A DNA stretch of 64,000 bases, from contig NZ_BAYE01000005.1 of assembly GCF_000685095.1 (NCBI RefSeq), positions 124,001 to 188,000 of the forward strand, read 5' to 3'. This document shows, piece by piece, positions 1 through 7,929 of the stretch (position 1 is its first letter; every line of letters begins with the position of its first letter). Position numbers and translations under genes: made by a program. A model generated the notes under the pieces. That model worked only from the letters and a program-made list of their open reading frames with translations. It did no database searches and had not been told where the DNA came from. Source of the stretch: Paraburkholderia caledonica NBRC 102488. Lineage in GTDB: Bacteria; Pseudomonadota; Gammaproteobacteria; Burkholderiales; Burkholderiaceae.

Positions 1-713
1 GCATGTGCGCGGTGGGCGCTGTCCTGCTTGCCCTGTATGTCGCGTATGCGCAGCGCGCACGGCTGCCCCTGCTCGACTTGCGCTTCTTCAAGGTGCCGAC
101 GTTTCAGGCAAGCGTGCTCGGCGGGTCGTTGTTCCGCATCGGCCTCGGCGCACTGCCGTTCCTGTTGCCGCTGATGCTGCAGGAAGGTCACGGCATGAGC
201 GCGTTTCAGTCGGGGCTGATCACCTGCGCGTCCGCATTCGGCGGGATGTTCATGCGCACGGTTGCGTCGCGCGTGCTGCATCGCTATGGCTTTCGTTCCG
301 TGCTCGTGGTCAATGCCGCGCTGTCAGGCGTTTCGATCGCGGCCTGCGGACTGTTTTTTCCGGGCACGCCAACGTGGATCATCTGGGTGGTCGTGCTGCT
401 TGGCGGCTTCTTTCCCGCGCTGCAGTTCACGAGCCTTAATTCGCTGACCTACGCCGAAATCGCGAGCCGCGACGTCGGACGCGCAACGAGCCTGGGCAGC
501 GTCGTGCAGCAGATGTCCCTCGGCCTCGGCGTGACGGTCGGCGGCATTGTGTTGCAGATTTCGCGTTTGCTGCACGGACATGAAGCCATCATGTGGTCGG
601 ATTTCTGGCCCGCGTTTCTCGTGGTCGGACTGTGCTCCTTCGCGTCCATTCCGGTTACGCTGCGCCTGCCGCCTCGCGCCGGCGAGGAAATCTCACGCGG
701 CGGCCGCGGCTGA
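1..713 (+). CDS. MFS drug exporter, DHA2 (EmrB/HsrA-like), C-terminal part
   Basis: This is the C-terminal part (at least 236 residues) of a multidrug-type major facilitator running in from outside the window. About six hydrophobic segments are visible. The sequence aligns closely by eye with the C-terminal half of the complete DHA2 transporter at 5012-6403: both share the FRIG/CRIG..ALPFLLPL/AVPFLVPL stretch, the MLLQ..G loop, the LN/MNSLT..VT motif and GLGV(T/S)(V/I)GG. It probably exports a small hydrophobic compound by proton antiport; the substrate cannot be read from the sequence. The gene ends 23 bases before the convergent DUF421 gene. Confidence 0.85.
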   Translation, partial: MCAVGAVLLALYVAYAQRARLPLLDLRFFKVPTFQASVLGGSLFRIGLGALPFLLPLMLQEGHGMSAFQSGLITCASAFGGMFMRTVASRVLHRYGFRSVLVVNAALSGVSIAACGLFFPGTPTWIIWVVVLLGGFFPALQFTSLNSLTYAEIASRDVGRATSLGSVVQQMSLGLGVTVGGIVLQISRLLHGHEAIMWSDFWPAFLVVGLCSFASIPVTLRLPPRAGEEISRGGRG

Positions 714-736
714 CACCTGAGCATCGGCCCGCCTGC

Positions 737-1231
737 TCACTGGTCCTTATGGATCACGCTCACGTCGCCATTGCGCTCGAGAATGGCGGCCGCCACCTTG
801 TCTAACGACCGCGAGCCGGTTTTCTGGCGCACGCTTTCGCATACATCGTTCCGTGTCATCAGCGCAGCTTTCATCTCCCGTTCGTTGAACGCACCGTTGT
901 GGTACACCTCACGCTCGACGCCGCCGATGAGCCGCTCGATCGCGGAAGAGCGAACGCACGCCCATGCAAGGACGCGGTGACACACCACGATCATCAACGA
1001 CGCGAGAACCGTCGCGACGAACGGCGATGCGCCGACGATCGCGCGGCCCAACGTCGCGCCGAGCAGAATCACCACGACTGAATCGAACGGCGAGCGTTTG
1101 CCGAACGAACGCCGGCCTGAAATCCTGATCAGCACAAGCGTGACGAGAAACACCACGAAGGCGCGCAAGCTCATCTGCAGCGGGTCGAGATCCCTGCCTT
1201 GCCCGAATAGCAGATAGATCGCGTCCATCAT
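737..1231 (-). CDS. DUF421 / YetF-YcaP family membrane protein
   Basis: The 164-residue protein has a hydrophobic N-terminal half (about residues 20-40 and 50-92, two to three membrane segments) containing the family-typical RISGRRSFG stretch. A soluble C-terminal YetF-type domain follows, from IERLIGGVEREVYHNG to the end. The start is ATG at 1231, with a strong AAGGAGGAC ribosome site a few bases before it; a second ATG follows directly. The molecular role of this family is unknown. It converges with the MFS gene on its left and diverges from the small secreted-protein gene on its right. Length and architecture are normal for the family. Confidence 0.85.
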   Translation of the reverse strand: MMDAIYLLFGQGRDLDPLQMSLRAFVVFLVTLVLIRISGRRSFGKRSPFDSVVVILLGATLGRAIVGASPFVATVLASLMIVVCHRVLAWACVRSSAIERLIGGVEREVYHNGAFNEREMKAALMTRNDVCESVRQKTGSRSLDKVAAAILERNGDVSVIHKDQ

Positions 1232-1605
1232 TTTTGTCCTCCTTGTAGCGGTCTCGCGCCGCCTGTTTTATGGGGTGTTCTGTGAAACGACTGACGGCAC
1301 CGCATGAGAGGGTCGAGCGTACGTTACCTGCTGCGTCAAACGGGTCGATCAGGCAGTTGAATGCACGAGTAAAGCCAGGCGGCATCGGCAAGTTTTCCGC
1401 GCATGTCTGCGTTCAGCAAACCGCATGCCGTTCGCAGCGCCGCAATTTGTCGAAGTGACGTGTCGCATCGACACCGTGCGACGCCTTGAGCCTCTGCCGT
1501 GATGTTCACCGATCGTTGTCCGAAGCTTTCGGACCGCTGTCACTGGTCAGGTCCCGCAATTGCTTGGACCACTTACGATCGGATCAACAACACAAGGAGC
1601 TTTCA
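1232..1605. other. Intergenic region between divergent DUF421 and Gly-zipper genes
   Basis: These 374 bases must hold the promoters of both flanking divergent genes. No conserved small gene is evident. A weak hairpin (GTCGCA at 1462-1467, TGCGAC at 1477-1482) is the only dyad noticed. Confidence 0.4.
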
Positions 1606-1851
1606 TTGAAACGCGCATCTCTTGCCACGGCTCTCGTGGCGTCACTCGCTTTCATGCACACTGCAGCGCACGCCGAAGGCTGCACCAAGGGCGCGGTTGT
1701 CGGCGGCGTCGGAGGCCATGTTGCGGGCGGTCACGGCGTGGCCGGCGCAGCAGCAGGCTGTGCAATAGGCCATCATGAAGCGAAGAAGAAGGACAAGGCC
1801 GCAAGCGCTGCGGCTGCCGCAAGTCAGCCTGCGGGAAAAAGCGCGTCGTGA
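1606..1851 (+). CDS. Small secreted glycine-zipper protein
   Basis: An 81-residue protein translated from TTG at 1606, chosen because AAGGAGC lies 7-12 bases upstream and because the signal peptide begins right there (LKRASLATALVASLAF..AHA). After the predicted cleavage near residue 23 comes a Gly/Ala-rich stretch (GAVVGGVGGHVAGG..GAAAGCAIGHH) of the glycine-zipper type seen in SlyB/YMGG-like envelope proteins, then a Lys/Ala-rich tail. It is probably periplasmic or outer-membrane associated, with no enzymatic motif. A strong terminator follows within 5 bases. The function is unknown; only its small size and the non-ATG start lower confidence. Confidence 0.72.
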   Translation: MKRASLATALVASLAFMHTAAHAEGCTKGAVVGGVGGHVAGGHGVAGAAAGCAIGHHEAKKKDKAASAAAAASQPAGKSAS

Positions 1852-1854
1852 TGT

Positions 1855-1900
1855 AAAAAAGACCCGGTGCGATCCGGCGATCGCAACCGGGTCTTTTTTT
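1855..1900. terminator. Bidirectional intrinsic terminator
   Basis: The stem GACCCGGT/ACCGGGTC is flanked by A6 on the left and T7 on the right, so it can work on both strands. It serves the Gly-zipper gene and the convergent reductase gene. Confidence 0.9.
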
Positions 1901-1918
1901 GCGAGCGTGTGTGCGACG

Positions 1919-3064
1919 TTATCCCGCCGCGCTGACTTTCTCCGCAAGTTTTGCGTCGTAACTCGAATGGACATGCACGCGTTTCTTGTCCGGATACGCG
2001 TATGAATATGCCTTTCTCAACGCGAGCGAAGCCTCGTGAAAGCCCGACAAAATGAGCTTCTGCTTGTTCGGATAATTGGCAATGTCGCCGACCGCAAAAA
2101 TGCCTGGCCGCGAGCTTTCGTAGTTGGATGTATCCACGTCCACGCGGCCGCCGTGAATGCTCAAGCCCCACTGCCCGATCGGGCCGAGATCGGCGACCAG
2201 TCCGTACAGCACGACAAGCTGTTCGGCTTGCAGTTCGGTTTCACCCTCGATATGTCGCAATGTGATGGATTTAAGCGCATCGACTTCCGCATCGCTTGCA
2301 ACGGTAAGCCCCGAAATAGCGCCGACGATAAAATCCATCTCCCCTGCTTCCACTGCGCGCCGCATCAACTCGACGCTGGAATCTGCCGCGCTAAAGCCAT
2401 TTCGCCGATGCACGAGCGTGACGCGCCGAGCGACCTTGCGCAACGCAAGCGCCCAGTCGAGCGCGGAATCACCTCCGCCTGCCACGACAACGGTCTTGTC
2501 GGCGAAATCGGCGAGACGCTGCACGCTGTAATGCACATAGCGCGATTCGAGTGGCGCGGCTTCCGCAAGCAGCAGCTTCTGCGGCACGAAGGCGCCGTTG
2601 CCGGCCGCAAGCAGAATTGCGGCGACGTCGAACACGAGGCCGCGATCGGTCCGCACGGTCCAACGGCCGTCGCTGCGTTGTTCGAGCGATTCGACCCGCT
2701 GTTCGAGATGAATGGGAACATCGAACGGCTTGCATTGCGCGAGCAGCCGGTCCACCAGTTCGCGCGCGGTGCAAGACGGAATCGCGGGAATATCGTAGAT
2801 CGGCTTGTCCGGATACAGCTCGGTGCATTGGCCGCCAATCTTGCCGAGCGCATCGACTATCTGGCAGGACAGCCCGATCACCCCGGCTTCGAAAGCGGCA
2901 AAGAGGCCAACGGGGCCCGCTCCGACGATTAGCACATCGGAACGGATCGATTCAGAGGGCGGCTCCGAGATCGGCTCGGAGGCAGTGTGTGAAACTGACT
3001 GCAAAGCAGGCTGCAAAGCTGATTCTGAGCCCTTCAATGGAGGAGGCTCGGCGGCGGATGTCAT
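1919..3064 (-). CDS. Ferredoxin--NADP+ reductase, thioredoxin-reductase-like (type 2)
   Basis: A 381-residue FAD/NADPH flavoprotein. The FAD-binding GAGPVG lies at residues 48-53, the family-typical GGQCTELYPDKPIYDIP near 77-94, the NADPH-binding VVAGGGDSALDWAL in the middle, and GDIANYPNKQKL near the C-terminus. The redox CxxC pair of true thioredoxin reductases is missing, which marks the ferredoxin/flavodoxin reductase group. It transfers electrons between NADPH and ferredoxin in the cytoplasm. The first 40 residues are a low-complexity Ser/Glu/Pro-rich extension (SEPISEPPSES) not normal for the family. The ribosome site before the ATG is weak, so a start inside the extension is possible but no better candidate is seen. 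It is transcribed alone. Confidence 0.88.
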   Translation of the reverse strand: MTSAAEPPPLKGSESALQPALQSVSHTASEPISEPPSESIRSDVLIVGAGPVGLFAAFEAGVIGLSCQIVDALGKIGGQCTELYPDKPIYDIPAIPSCTARELVDRLLAQCKPFDVPIHLEQRVESLEQRSDGRWTVRTDRGLVFDVAAILLAAGNGAFVPQKLLLAEAAPLESRYVHYSVQRLADFADKTVVVAGGGDSALDWALALRKVARRVTLVHRRNGFSAADSSVELMRRAVEAGEMDFIVGAISGLTVASDAEVDALKSITLRHIEGETELQAEQLVVLYGLVADLGPIGQWGLSIHGGRVDVDTSNYESSRPGIFAVGDIANYPNKQKLILSGFHEASLALRKAYSYAYPDKKRVHVHSSYDAKLAEKVSAAG

Positions 3065-3200
3065 TCAGTATCTCTTCAATGGGACCGGTGACCCACCATA
3101 CCGAATCGCCGTAGGCGCGGCAACGATGCCATTACAGTGAGCAAGGACGCTCGGCGAGCCGCCTAGCGGTTTTCACAACGCAAAAGTGGCTACCTCAAAA

Positions 3201-3224
3201 TTGCGAAAAATGGCCATTTTGCAA
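3201..3224. promoter_or_regulatory. Inverted repeat, candidate operator
   Basis: The perfect 14-bp palindrome AAAATGGCCATTTT (3207-3220) is flanked by TTGC and GCAA, giving a 24-bp dyad with one bulge. It lies 72-95 bases before the AhpD-like gene and 137-160 before the divergent reductase gene, so it could serve either. The binding protein is unknown. Confidence 0.45.
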
Positions 3225-3295
3225 AGCCAGTGCCGGGACTAGCATTCACTCATCGCATCACCTGATGCGTTCCACCAAACGCCAAGGAGTGAATC

Positions 3296-3733
3296 ATGCA
3301 ACAACGTCTCGATTTCTACAAAGCCGGTCCCGCCGCCATCAAGGCCATGCTGGGTCTTGAAGAACGCATCGGAAAATCGTCTATTGAAAAGTCGCTCGCG
3401 GACCTCGTTCGCCTGCGCGCGTCGCAGATCAACGGCTGTGCTTTCTGCGTCGACATGCACACTGCCGACGCCCGCAAAGCCGGCGAAACAGACCGGCGCC
3501 TCGCCACAGTCGTCACCTGGCGCGAAACACCGTTCTTCACCGATCGCGAACGCGCCGCGCTGAAATGGACGGAAGCCCTCACGCTGGTCTCGCACGACCA
3601 TGTGCCCGACGCCGTATGGGAAGCGGTGCGCCCGCATTTCGGCGACGAGGAACTGGTCGACCTGACGCTGCTTATTTCGGCGATCAACGCGTGGAACCGC
3701 TTCGCCATTTCGTTCCGCAAGATGCCTGCATGA
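3296..3733 (+). CDS. Carboxymuconolactone decarboxylase / AhpD-family protein
   Basis: A 145-residue all-alpha protein of the AhpD-like fold. The CxxC pair C48/C51 and nearby H55 in INGCAFCVDMHTADARKAGE is the peroxidase-type active site of the alkylhydroperoxidase branch, so a thiol peroxidase role is more likely than lactone decarboxylation. The start ATG has AAGGAGTG just upstream. It is a single-gene unit, divergent from the flavoprotein reductase. The C-terminal LIS..NAWNRFAISFRK is typical of the family. The peroxide substrate and reductant are not evident. Confidence 0.9.
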   Translation: MQQRLDFYKAGPAAIKAMLGLEERIGKSSIEKSLADLVRLRASQINGCAFCVDMHTADARKAGETDRRLATVVTWRETPFFTDRERAALKWTEALTLVSHDHVPDAVWEAVRPHFGDEELVDLTLLISAINAWNRFAISFRKMPA

Positions 3734-3900
3734 GCGCCGGTTGCGCGAATGCATTGCACCGCGCTTCGCGTTTTCATCTGGCTGAGTAAAGCAGTGAATC
3801 AAGCAGTGAATCGCAACGCGAAGCGTGGGCGGGCAGCCTGCGGCATCAAGTGGCATCAAGCGGCTCGCAATGCGCTCGCTTCGCGCCGTAGCAAGGCGAT

Positions 3901-4856
3901 TCAAGCGAGCGCAACTTTGAACGCCCCAGTCAGTTCGCTCAACTGCCGCGCCTGATCCGCGAGCGAGTTCGCGGTCGCCGCGCTTTCCTCCACGAGCGCC
4001 GCGTTCTGCTGGGTCACCTCGTCCATTTGCGTGACGGCGAGACTCACCTGATCCGGCACGCACGTTCGTCACCGTCGCGCACAGCTTGTCCTGCATCGAC
4101 GCGAGTCCGCGCAGCAATGTCGCCATTTCGTCGTTCGAACGAATCGCGACGCGCGTCGTCAGTTCGCCTGCGGCAATCGCATCGAACTGGCGAAGCGCGG
4201 CGTGCAGCGGGTCCATGATCGCGCGGCGCAACGTGCGCCAACTGAAAAATGCGACTGTGAGACCGATCAGCACGCTGCCGATGCTCGCACTCAACAAACC
4301 ATGAAAGAGCGCGGCGGAGCGCTCGTTGGCGTCGGCGGCCTGCTGGTTCAGATAGGCCTCCAATGCGCCCTGGCTCGCGTTCATCGCGGCGTACAAAGCG
4401 ATTAGCCGATTCGCGCGCGTCTCGTCCATCCAGCTCGCGTCGCCGGTGCGGATTGCGTCGATCAGCTGGTCGATGCCGTGGCGCCGCACGGCGGTACGCT
4501 TTGCGTCGAGGTCGTCGGTGAGGCGTTGCAGTTCGCGCGTCTTCGGCAGATCGCGGAAACTGCGCCACCAGGTATCCGATTCGCCGAGCAACATGCGCGC
4601 GCGTTCCAGTTGCGCGTTTAGTTGCGGCGAATGCGGATTGCTCATTGCCCAGTCGAGCCCGAAGCGCGCCCGCGACATAGCCGTGCCCGACTTGCCAAGC
4701 GCCACCACCGACGCGAAATGTACGTCGTACGCCTCGGGCTGCGCCTGGTTGCTTTCGGCCATGCCGGAAATGCCAAGCGCGCCAATGACAACGAGCAGCG
4801 CGCCGGAATGTAATCGTGATTGCGATGCGTAGATTGATGGTGAGCTTTCCGGTCAT
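3901..4856 (-). pseudogene. Methyl-accepting chemotaxis protein, frameshifted and internally deleted
   Basis: This is the remnant of a transmembrane chemoreceptor. It starts at 4856 with MTGKLTINLRIAITI, but the frame is lost near 4810, inside the first membrane segment (SGALLVVIGALGISG lies in another frame). The ligand-binding region, second membrane helix and HAMP then read in the frame from 4762 down to DKLCATVTNVRAGS near 4055. The sequence jumps there, again out of frame, to the very end of the signalling domain (DQVSLAVTQMDEVTQQNAALVEE..) and stops at 3901. Compared with the intact receptor at 19216-21030, roughly 190 residues including the conserved hairpin tip are gone. It cannot make a working receptor. 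A start at 4762 would read into a 507-residue chimera with nonsense C-terminus, which is not a real product. Confidence 0.88.
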
Positions 4857-5011
4857 GACGGTGTGTCTCTTCCCCGGTGATCGTTATTTTTCCTCAAGCG
4901 GTGTTTGTTCCATTCGCCGGACTTCCCGCGCCGTCGCGATGCCCATATCATTGAAGCGTTTGCTGACAAAACTTCAGACAAGGGCGCCGTGCGCCGACCA
5001 TTCGCCATCAC

Positions 5012-6403
5012 ATGACCAGGGATTCGTCGCATACCGCGCTACTGTGGATCGTCGCCGCCGGCTTCTTCATGCAGTCGCTCGACACCACGATCGTCAATAC
5101 GGCGCTGCCCTCGATCGCGCGCAGCCTGCACGTCGCGCCGCTTGCGATGCAACCGATCGTGGTCGCCTACACGTTGACAATGGCGATGCTCACGCCCGCA
5201 TCCGGCTGGCTTGCCGACCGCTTCGGCACGCGGCGCGTCTATTTCGCCGCGATCCTCATTTTCGTGATCGGCTCGGTCTGCTGCGCGAGCGCGCATTCCC
5301 TCGGCCAACTCGTGATCGCGCGCGTGCTGCAAGGCGTGGGCGGCTCAATGCTGCTGCCGATCGGACGCCTTGCCGTGCTGCGCAGCGTCTCCGGCGAACA
5401 ATACGTCTCCGCGCTCGCGTTCATTTCGGTCGCGGGACAACTGGGCCCGATCGCCGGGCCGACGCTCGGCGGCTGGCTCGTCGAGGCGATCACATGGCAC
5501 TGGATCTTTCTGATCAACGTGCCGATCGGCGCCGCGGGTCTCTACGCCGTGCAGCGCTTTCTTCCATCGCACGGTGAGAGGCAGGCGCCGCCGTTCGATT
5601 TCATCGGCTGCGGATTGCTGTCGCTATGCATGATCGCCTTTTCGCTGGCCGTCGACGCCCCCGCGCCGACCCACCAGGCTGCGTGGTCGGCGGCATTGTT
5701 CGCTCTCGCGGTAGTGAGCGCGCTCGCTTATATCCCGCACGCAAGACGGCGGCGCAACTCGCTCTTCAAGCTCTCGCTCTTCGGCGAACCGAACTTCAGC
5801 GTGGGTCTGATCGGCAATCTCGTATGCCGCATCGGCTCGAGCGCCGTGCCGTTCCTCGTGCCGCTGCTGTTGCAACTGGAACTGGGCTATACGCCGCTGC
5901 ATTCCGGTCTGATGATGCTGCCCGCGGCCCTCGCGGGCACTATCGTGAAACGCTGGATCGCGTCGCTCGTGCGACGCTTTGGCTACGACCTATTTCTGCT
6001 GGTCAATACGCTGGTCGTGGGTTCATCCATCGTCACCTTTGCATTGATCACGCGCGGCACGCCGCTTTTCGTCGAAATAGTGATTCTGGCGGTGTTCGGT
6101 GCGGCCAACTCGATGCAGTTCGCCGCGATGAACAGCGTCACGCTCAAGGACCTCTCGCATGAAGACGCCGGCAGCGGCAACAGCCTGTTTTCAATGGTGC
6201 AGATGCTGGCGATCGGCCTCGGCGTATCCATTGGCGGCGGCCTCGTGAAACTCTTTTCCGCGCAATGGGGCTCGGCCGCGCTCGGCTTCCGCCTGAGCTT
6301 CGTGTGTGTCGGCGCGATCACGCTGATGTCGGCGTGGGTCTTCCGTCATCTCGAGACCGCGCCCCGCGTGCGCGCGCCGGCCAGCCAGGGCGTCGGGCGT
6401 TGA
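5012..6403 (+). CDS. MFS multidrug exporter, DHA2 family (EmrB/HsrA-like)
   Basis: A 463-residue integral membrane protein with about 13-14 hydrophobic helices. Family marks are the N-terminal LDTTIVNTALPSIARSL (first helix of the 14-helix drug exporters), GWLADRFGTRRVY in the first cytoplasmic loop, and the RVLQGVGGSMLLPIGR and GPIAGPTLGGWLVE stretches. It likely exports hydrophobic compounds by proton antiport. It resembles HsrA/YieO more than full EmrB. It is a paralogue of the truncated transporter at the window start. No clear ribosome site precedes ATG 5012, so the start is somewhat uncertain. A LysR gene follows in the same direction 158 bases later and may or may not control it. Confidence 0.88.
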   Translation: MTRDSSHTALLWIVAAGFFMQSLDTTIVNTALPSIARSLHVAPLAMQPIVVAYTLTMAMLTPASGWLADRFGTRRVYFAAILIFVIGSVCCASAHSLGQLVIARVLQGVGGSMLLPIGRLAVLRSVSGEQYVSALAFISVAGQLGPIAGPTLGGWLVEAITWHWIFLINVPIGAAGLYAVQRFLPSHGERQAPPFDFIGCGLLSLCMIAFSLAVDAPAPTHQAAWSAALFALAVVSALAYIPHARRRRNSLFKLSLFGEPNFSVGLIGNLVCRIGSSAVPFLVPLLLQLELGYTPLHSGLMMLPAALAGTIVKRWIASLVRRFGYDLFLLVNTLVVGSSIVTFALITRGTPLFVEIVILAVFGAANSMQFAAMNSVTLKDLSHEDAGSGNSLFSMVQMLAIGLGVSIGGGLVKLFSAQWGSAALGFRLSFVCVGAITLMSAWVFRHLETAPRVRAPASQGVGR

Positions 6404-6561
6404 AGTGAGCTTCACTGCGTGCTCGCCGTGTTGCCTGGTGACTTCGTCGTCGCTTGTTGATGCGATACGCATAAGCGGATTCCGCTCTGTTCTCGCCTGG
6501 TTTTCAGGACGGCGTTTCGCGTTAGCATGGACGCCGTTCACGAATAAGAAAGGACTTACAG

Positions 6562-7482
6562 ATGCCATTTGACGAGCGCATGCTGAACGGCATGGGCGTG
6601 CTGACAGCGATCGTCGATTGCGGAAGTTTCGCAGCGGCAGGCGTGGCGCTCGACATGTCGCAGTCGGGTGTAAGCCGTTCGGTCGCGCGGCTCGAGGCGC
6701 GCCTGGGAATCCGGCTGTTCGACCGCACCACCCGCTCGGTTACGCTCACCGACGAAGGCCGGCGCTTCTACGAACAGATCGTGCCGCTGCTAAGCGGTCT
6801 CGAAGAAGCGGCAGCCTCGGCCGCGCAAGGCGCGACAGCGGTGCGCGGCCGCCTGCGCGTGAACATGGACCCGTTCTTTTCGCGGCTGGTGCTTGGACCC
6901 AGACTGGGCGGTTTCGTCGACAAACACCCGGATCTGCAGCTCGAACTGATCACGCGCGACCAGTTGGGCGATATGGTTAGCGACGGTTTCGACGTCGCGA
7001 TCCGCTTCGGCGAGCCGCCGGTGTCGTCGCTGATCGCGCGCAAGGTGCTCGACACGCGCATTCTCACAGTGGCCGCGCCTTCGTATCTGAAGAAACACGG
7101 ACATCCGGCCAACCCCGCGGAACTCGAGAGCGGCGCGCATGCGTGCATCAAGTTTCGCGATCCGCTCACCGGTTATCCGTTCACGTGGGAGTTTCATCGC
7201 GGCCGCAGGAAAATGGTCGTCACGCCTCAAGGCCGGCTGACGGTGAACGACGTCGGCACGCTGCACAGCGTATGCACCGCAGGCCAGGGGGTCGCACAGA
7301 TTCTCTCGCTCGGCGCCGAGTCGCTTCTGACGAGCGGTAAGCTCATCGAACTCTTTCCCGAGTGGGGTGATGAGGTTTATCCGCTATATGCGCTGTACCC
7401 GTCACGACACCATCCGCCGGCCAAGGTGCGGGCATTCCTCGACTTCATCGTTTCGCTGACCGGCGCCGGACAGGCCGATTGA
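6562..7482 (+). CDS. LysR-family transcriptional regulator
   Basis: A 306-residue regulator. A winged HTH occupies about residues 5-65 (SFAAAGVALDMSQSGVSRSV and RLFDRTTRSVTLTDEG), followed by a type-2 periplasmic-binding-like effector domain from about 90 to 300. AAAGGAC precedes the ATG. The effector region resembles the DmlR/CrgA-like group, in which repressors and activators are both found. The target is not certain: the nearest candidate is the upstream exporter on the same strand, since no divergent partner exists here. Confidence 0.88.
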   Translation: MPFDERMLNGMGVLTAIVDCGSFAAAGVALDMSQSGVSRSVARLEARLGIRLFDRTTRSVTLTDEGRRFYEQIVPLLSGLEEAAASAAQGATAVRGRLRVNMDPFFSRLVLGPRLGGFVDKHPDLQLELITRDQLGDMVSDGFDVAIRFGEPPVSSLIARKVLDTRILTVAAPSYLKKHGHPANPAELESGAHACIKFRDPLTGYPFTWEFHRGRRKMVVTPQGRLTVNDVGTLHSVCTAGQGVAQILSLGAESLLTSGKLIELFPEWGDEVYPLYALYPSRHHPPAKVRAFLDFIVSLTGAGQAD

Positions 7483-7537
7483 ACGAGCGCAGGCCCGGGC
7501 TTTGCTCCACATGGTGAGTCTTCACAAGGAGAAAGCC

Positions 7538-7717
7538 ATGGCCGACACCAAGCAGCAAACCGGCGATAAGCCGGACGACATCGTCCATCCGCAGCCGGCA
7601 GTGCATAGCGACAACGAGAAAAGCAAGCTGCCGGAGCGCGGCGACGAAGGACGCGATCAGTCGCCGGCAGATCGCCCCGGCCAGAAGCCGGGCGAAGGCG
7701 AACCGTCAGTGGGTTGA
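7538..7717 (+). CDS. Small hydrophilic protein of unknown function
   Basis: A 59-residue, highly charged, Pro/Gly-rich protein (MADTKQQTGDKPDD to GEGEPSVG) without Cys, Trp or hydrophobic stretch, so probably disordered in the cytoplasm. The start at 7538 is set by AAGGAG six bases upstream. Composition recalls small stress-induced proteins, but no family was recognised. A hairpin with a T-rich tail follows. Confidence 0.6.
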   Translation: MADTKQQTGDKPDDIVHPQPAVHSDNEKSKLPERGDEGRDQSPADRPGQKPGEGEPSVG

Positions 7718-7738
7718 AATTAAACGTGGGTCTACAAG

Positions 7739-7778
7739 CGGCTTTGCTGCATTTGCGCGGCAAAGCTGCATAAATTTT
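7739..7778 (+). terminator. Probable intrinsic terminator
   Basis: GCTTTGC (7741-7747) pairs with GCAAAGC (7760-7766), followed shortly by AAATTTTTC. It is placed just after the small hydrophilic gene. The loop is rather long, so confidence is moderate. Confidence 0.45.
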
Positions 7779-7929
7779 TCCCTTCCACCGCCTTTCATAC
7801 GCCAGACATTTTTTCCATTTTTTTACCGAATATTTTTTCGGCGTGATGAACTATTTTTCTGCTTGCAGCGACGTATGCGACCAGGCAGACCGGCTGCCGC
7901 CCCTTCAACAGATAACAAAGGCGACGCCC

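Noticed and set aside
3239..4762. A 507-codon frame over the chemoreceptor
   Set aside because: Only the first ~225 codons are receptor sequence; after the deletion point the frame runs antisense through the AhpD-like gene, so it is a pseudogene read-through.
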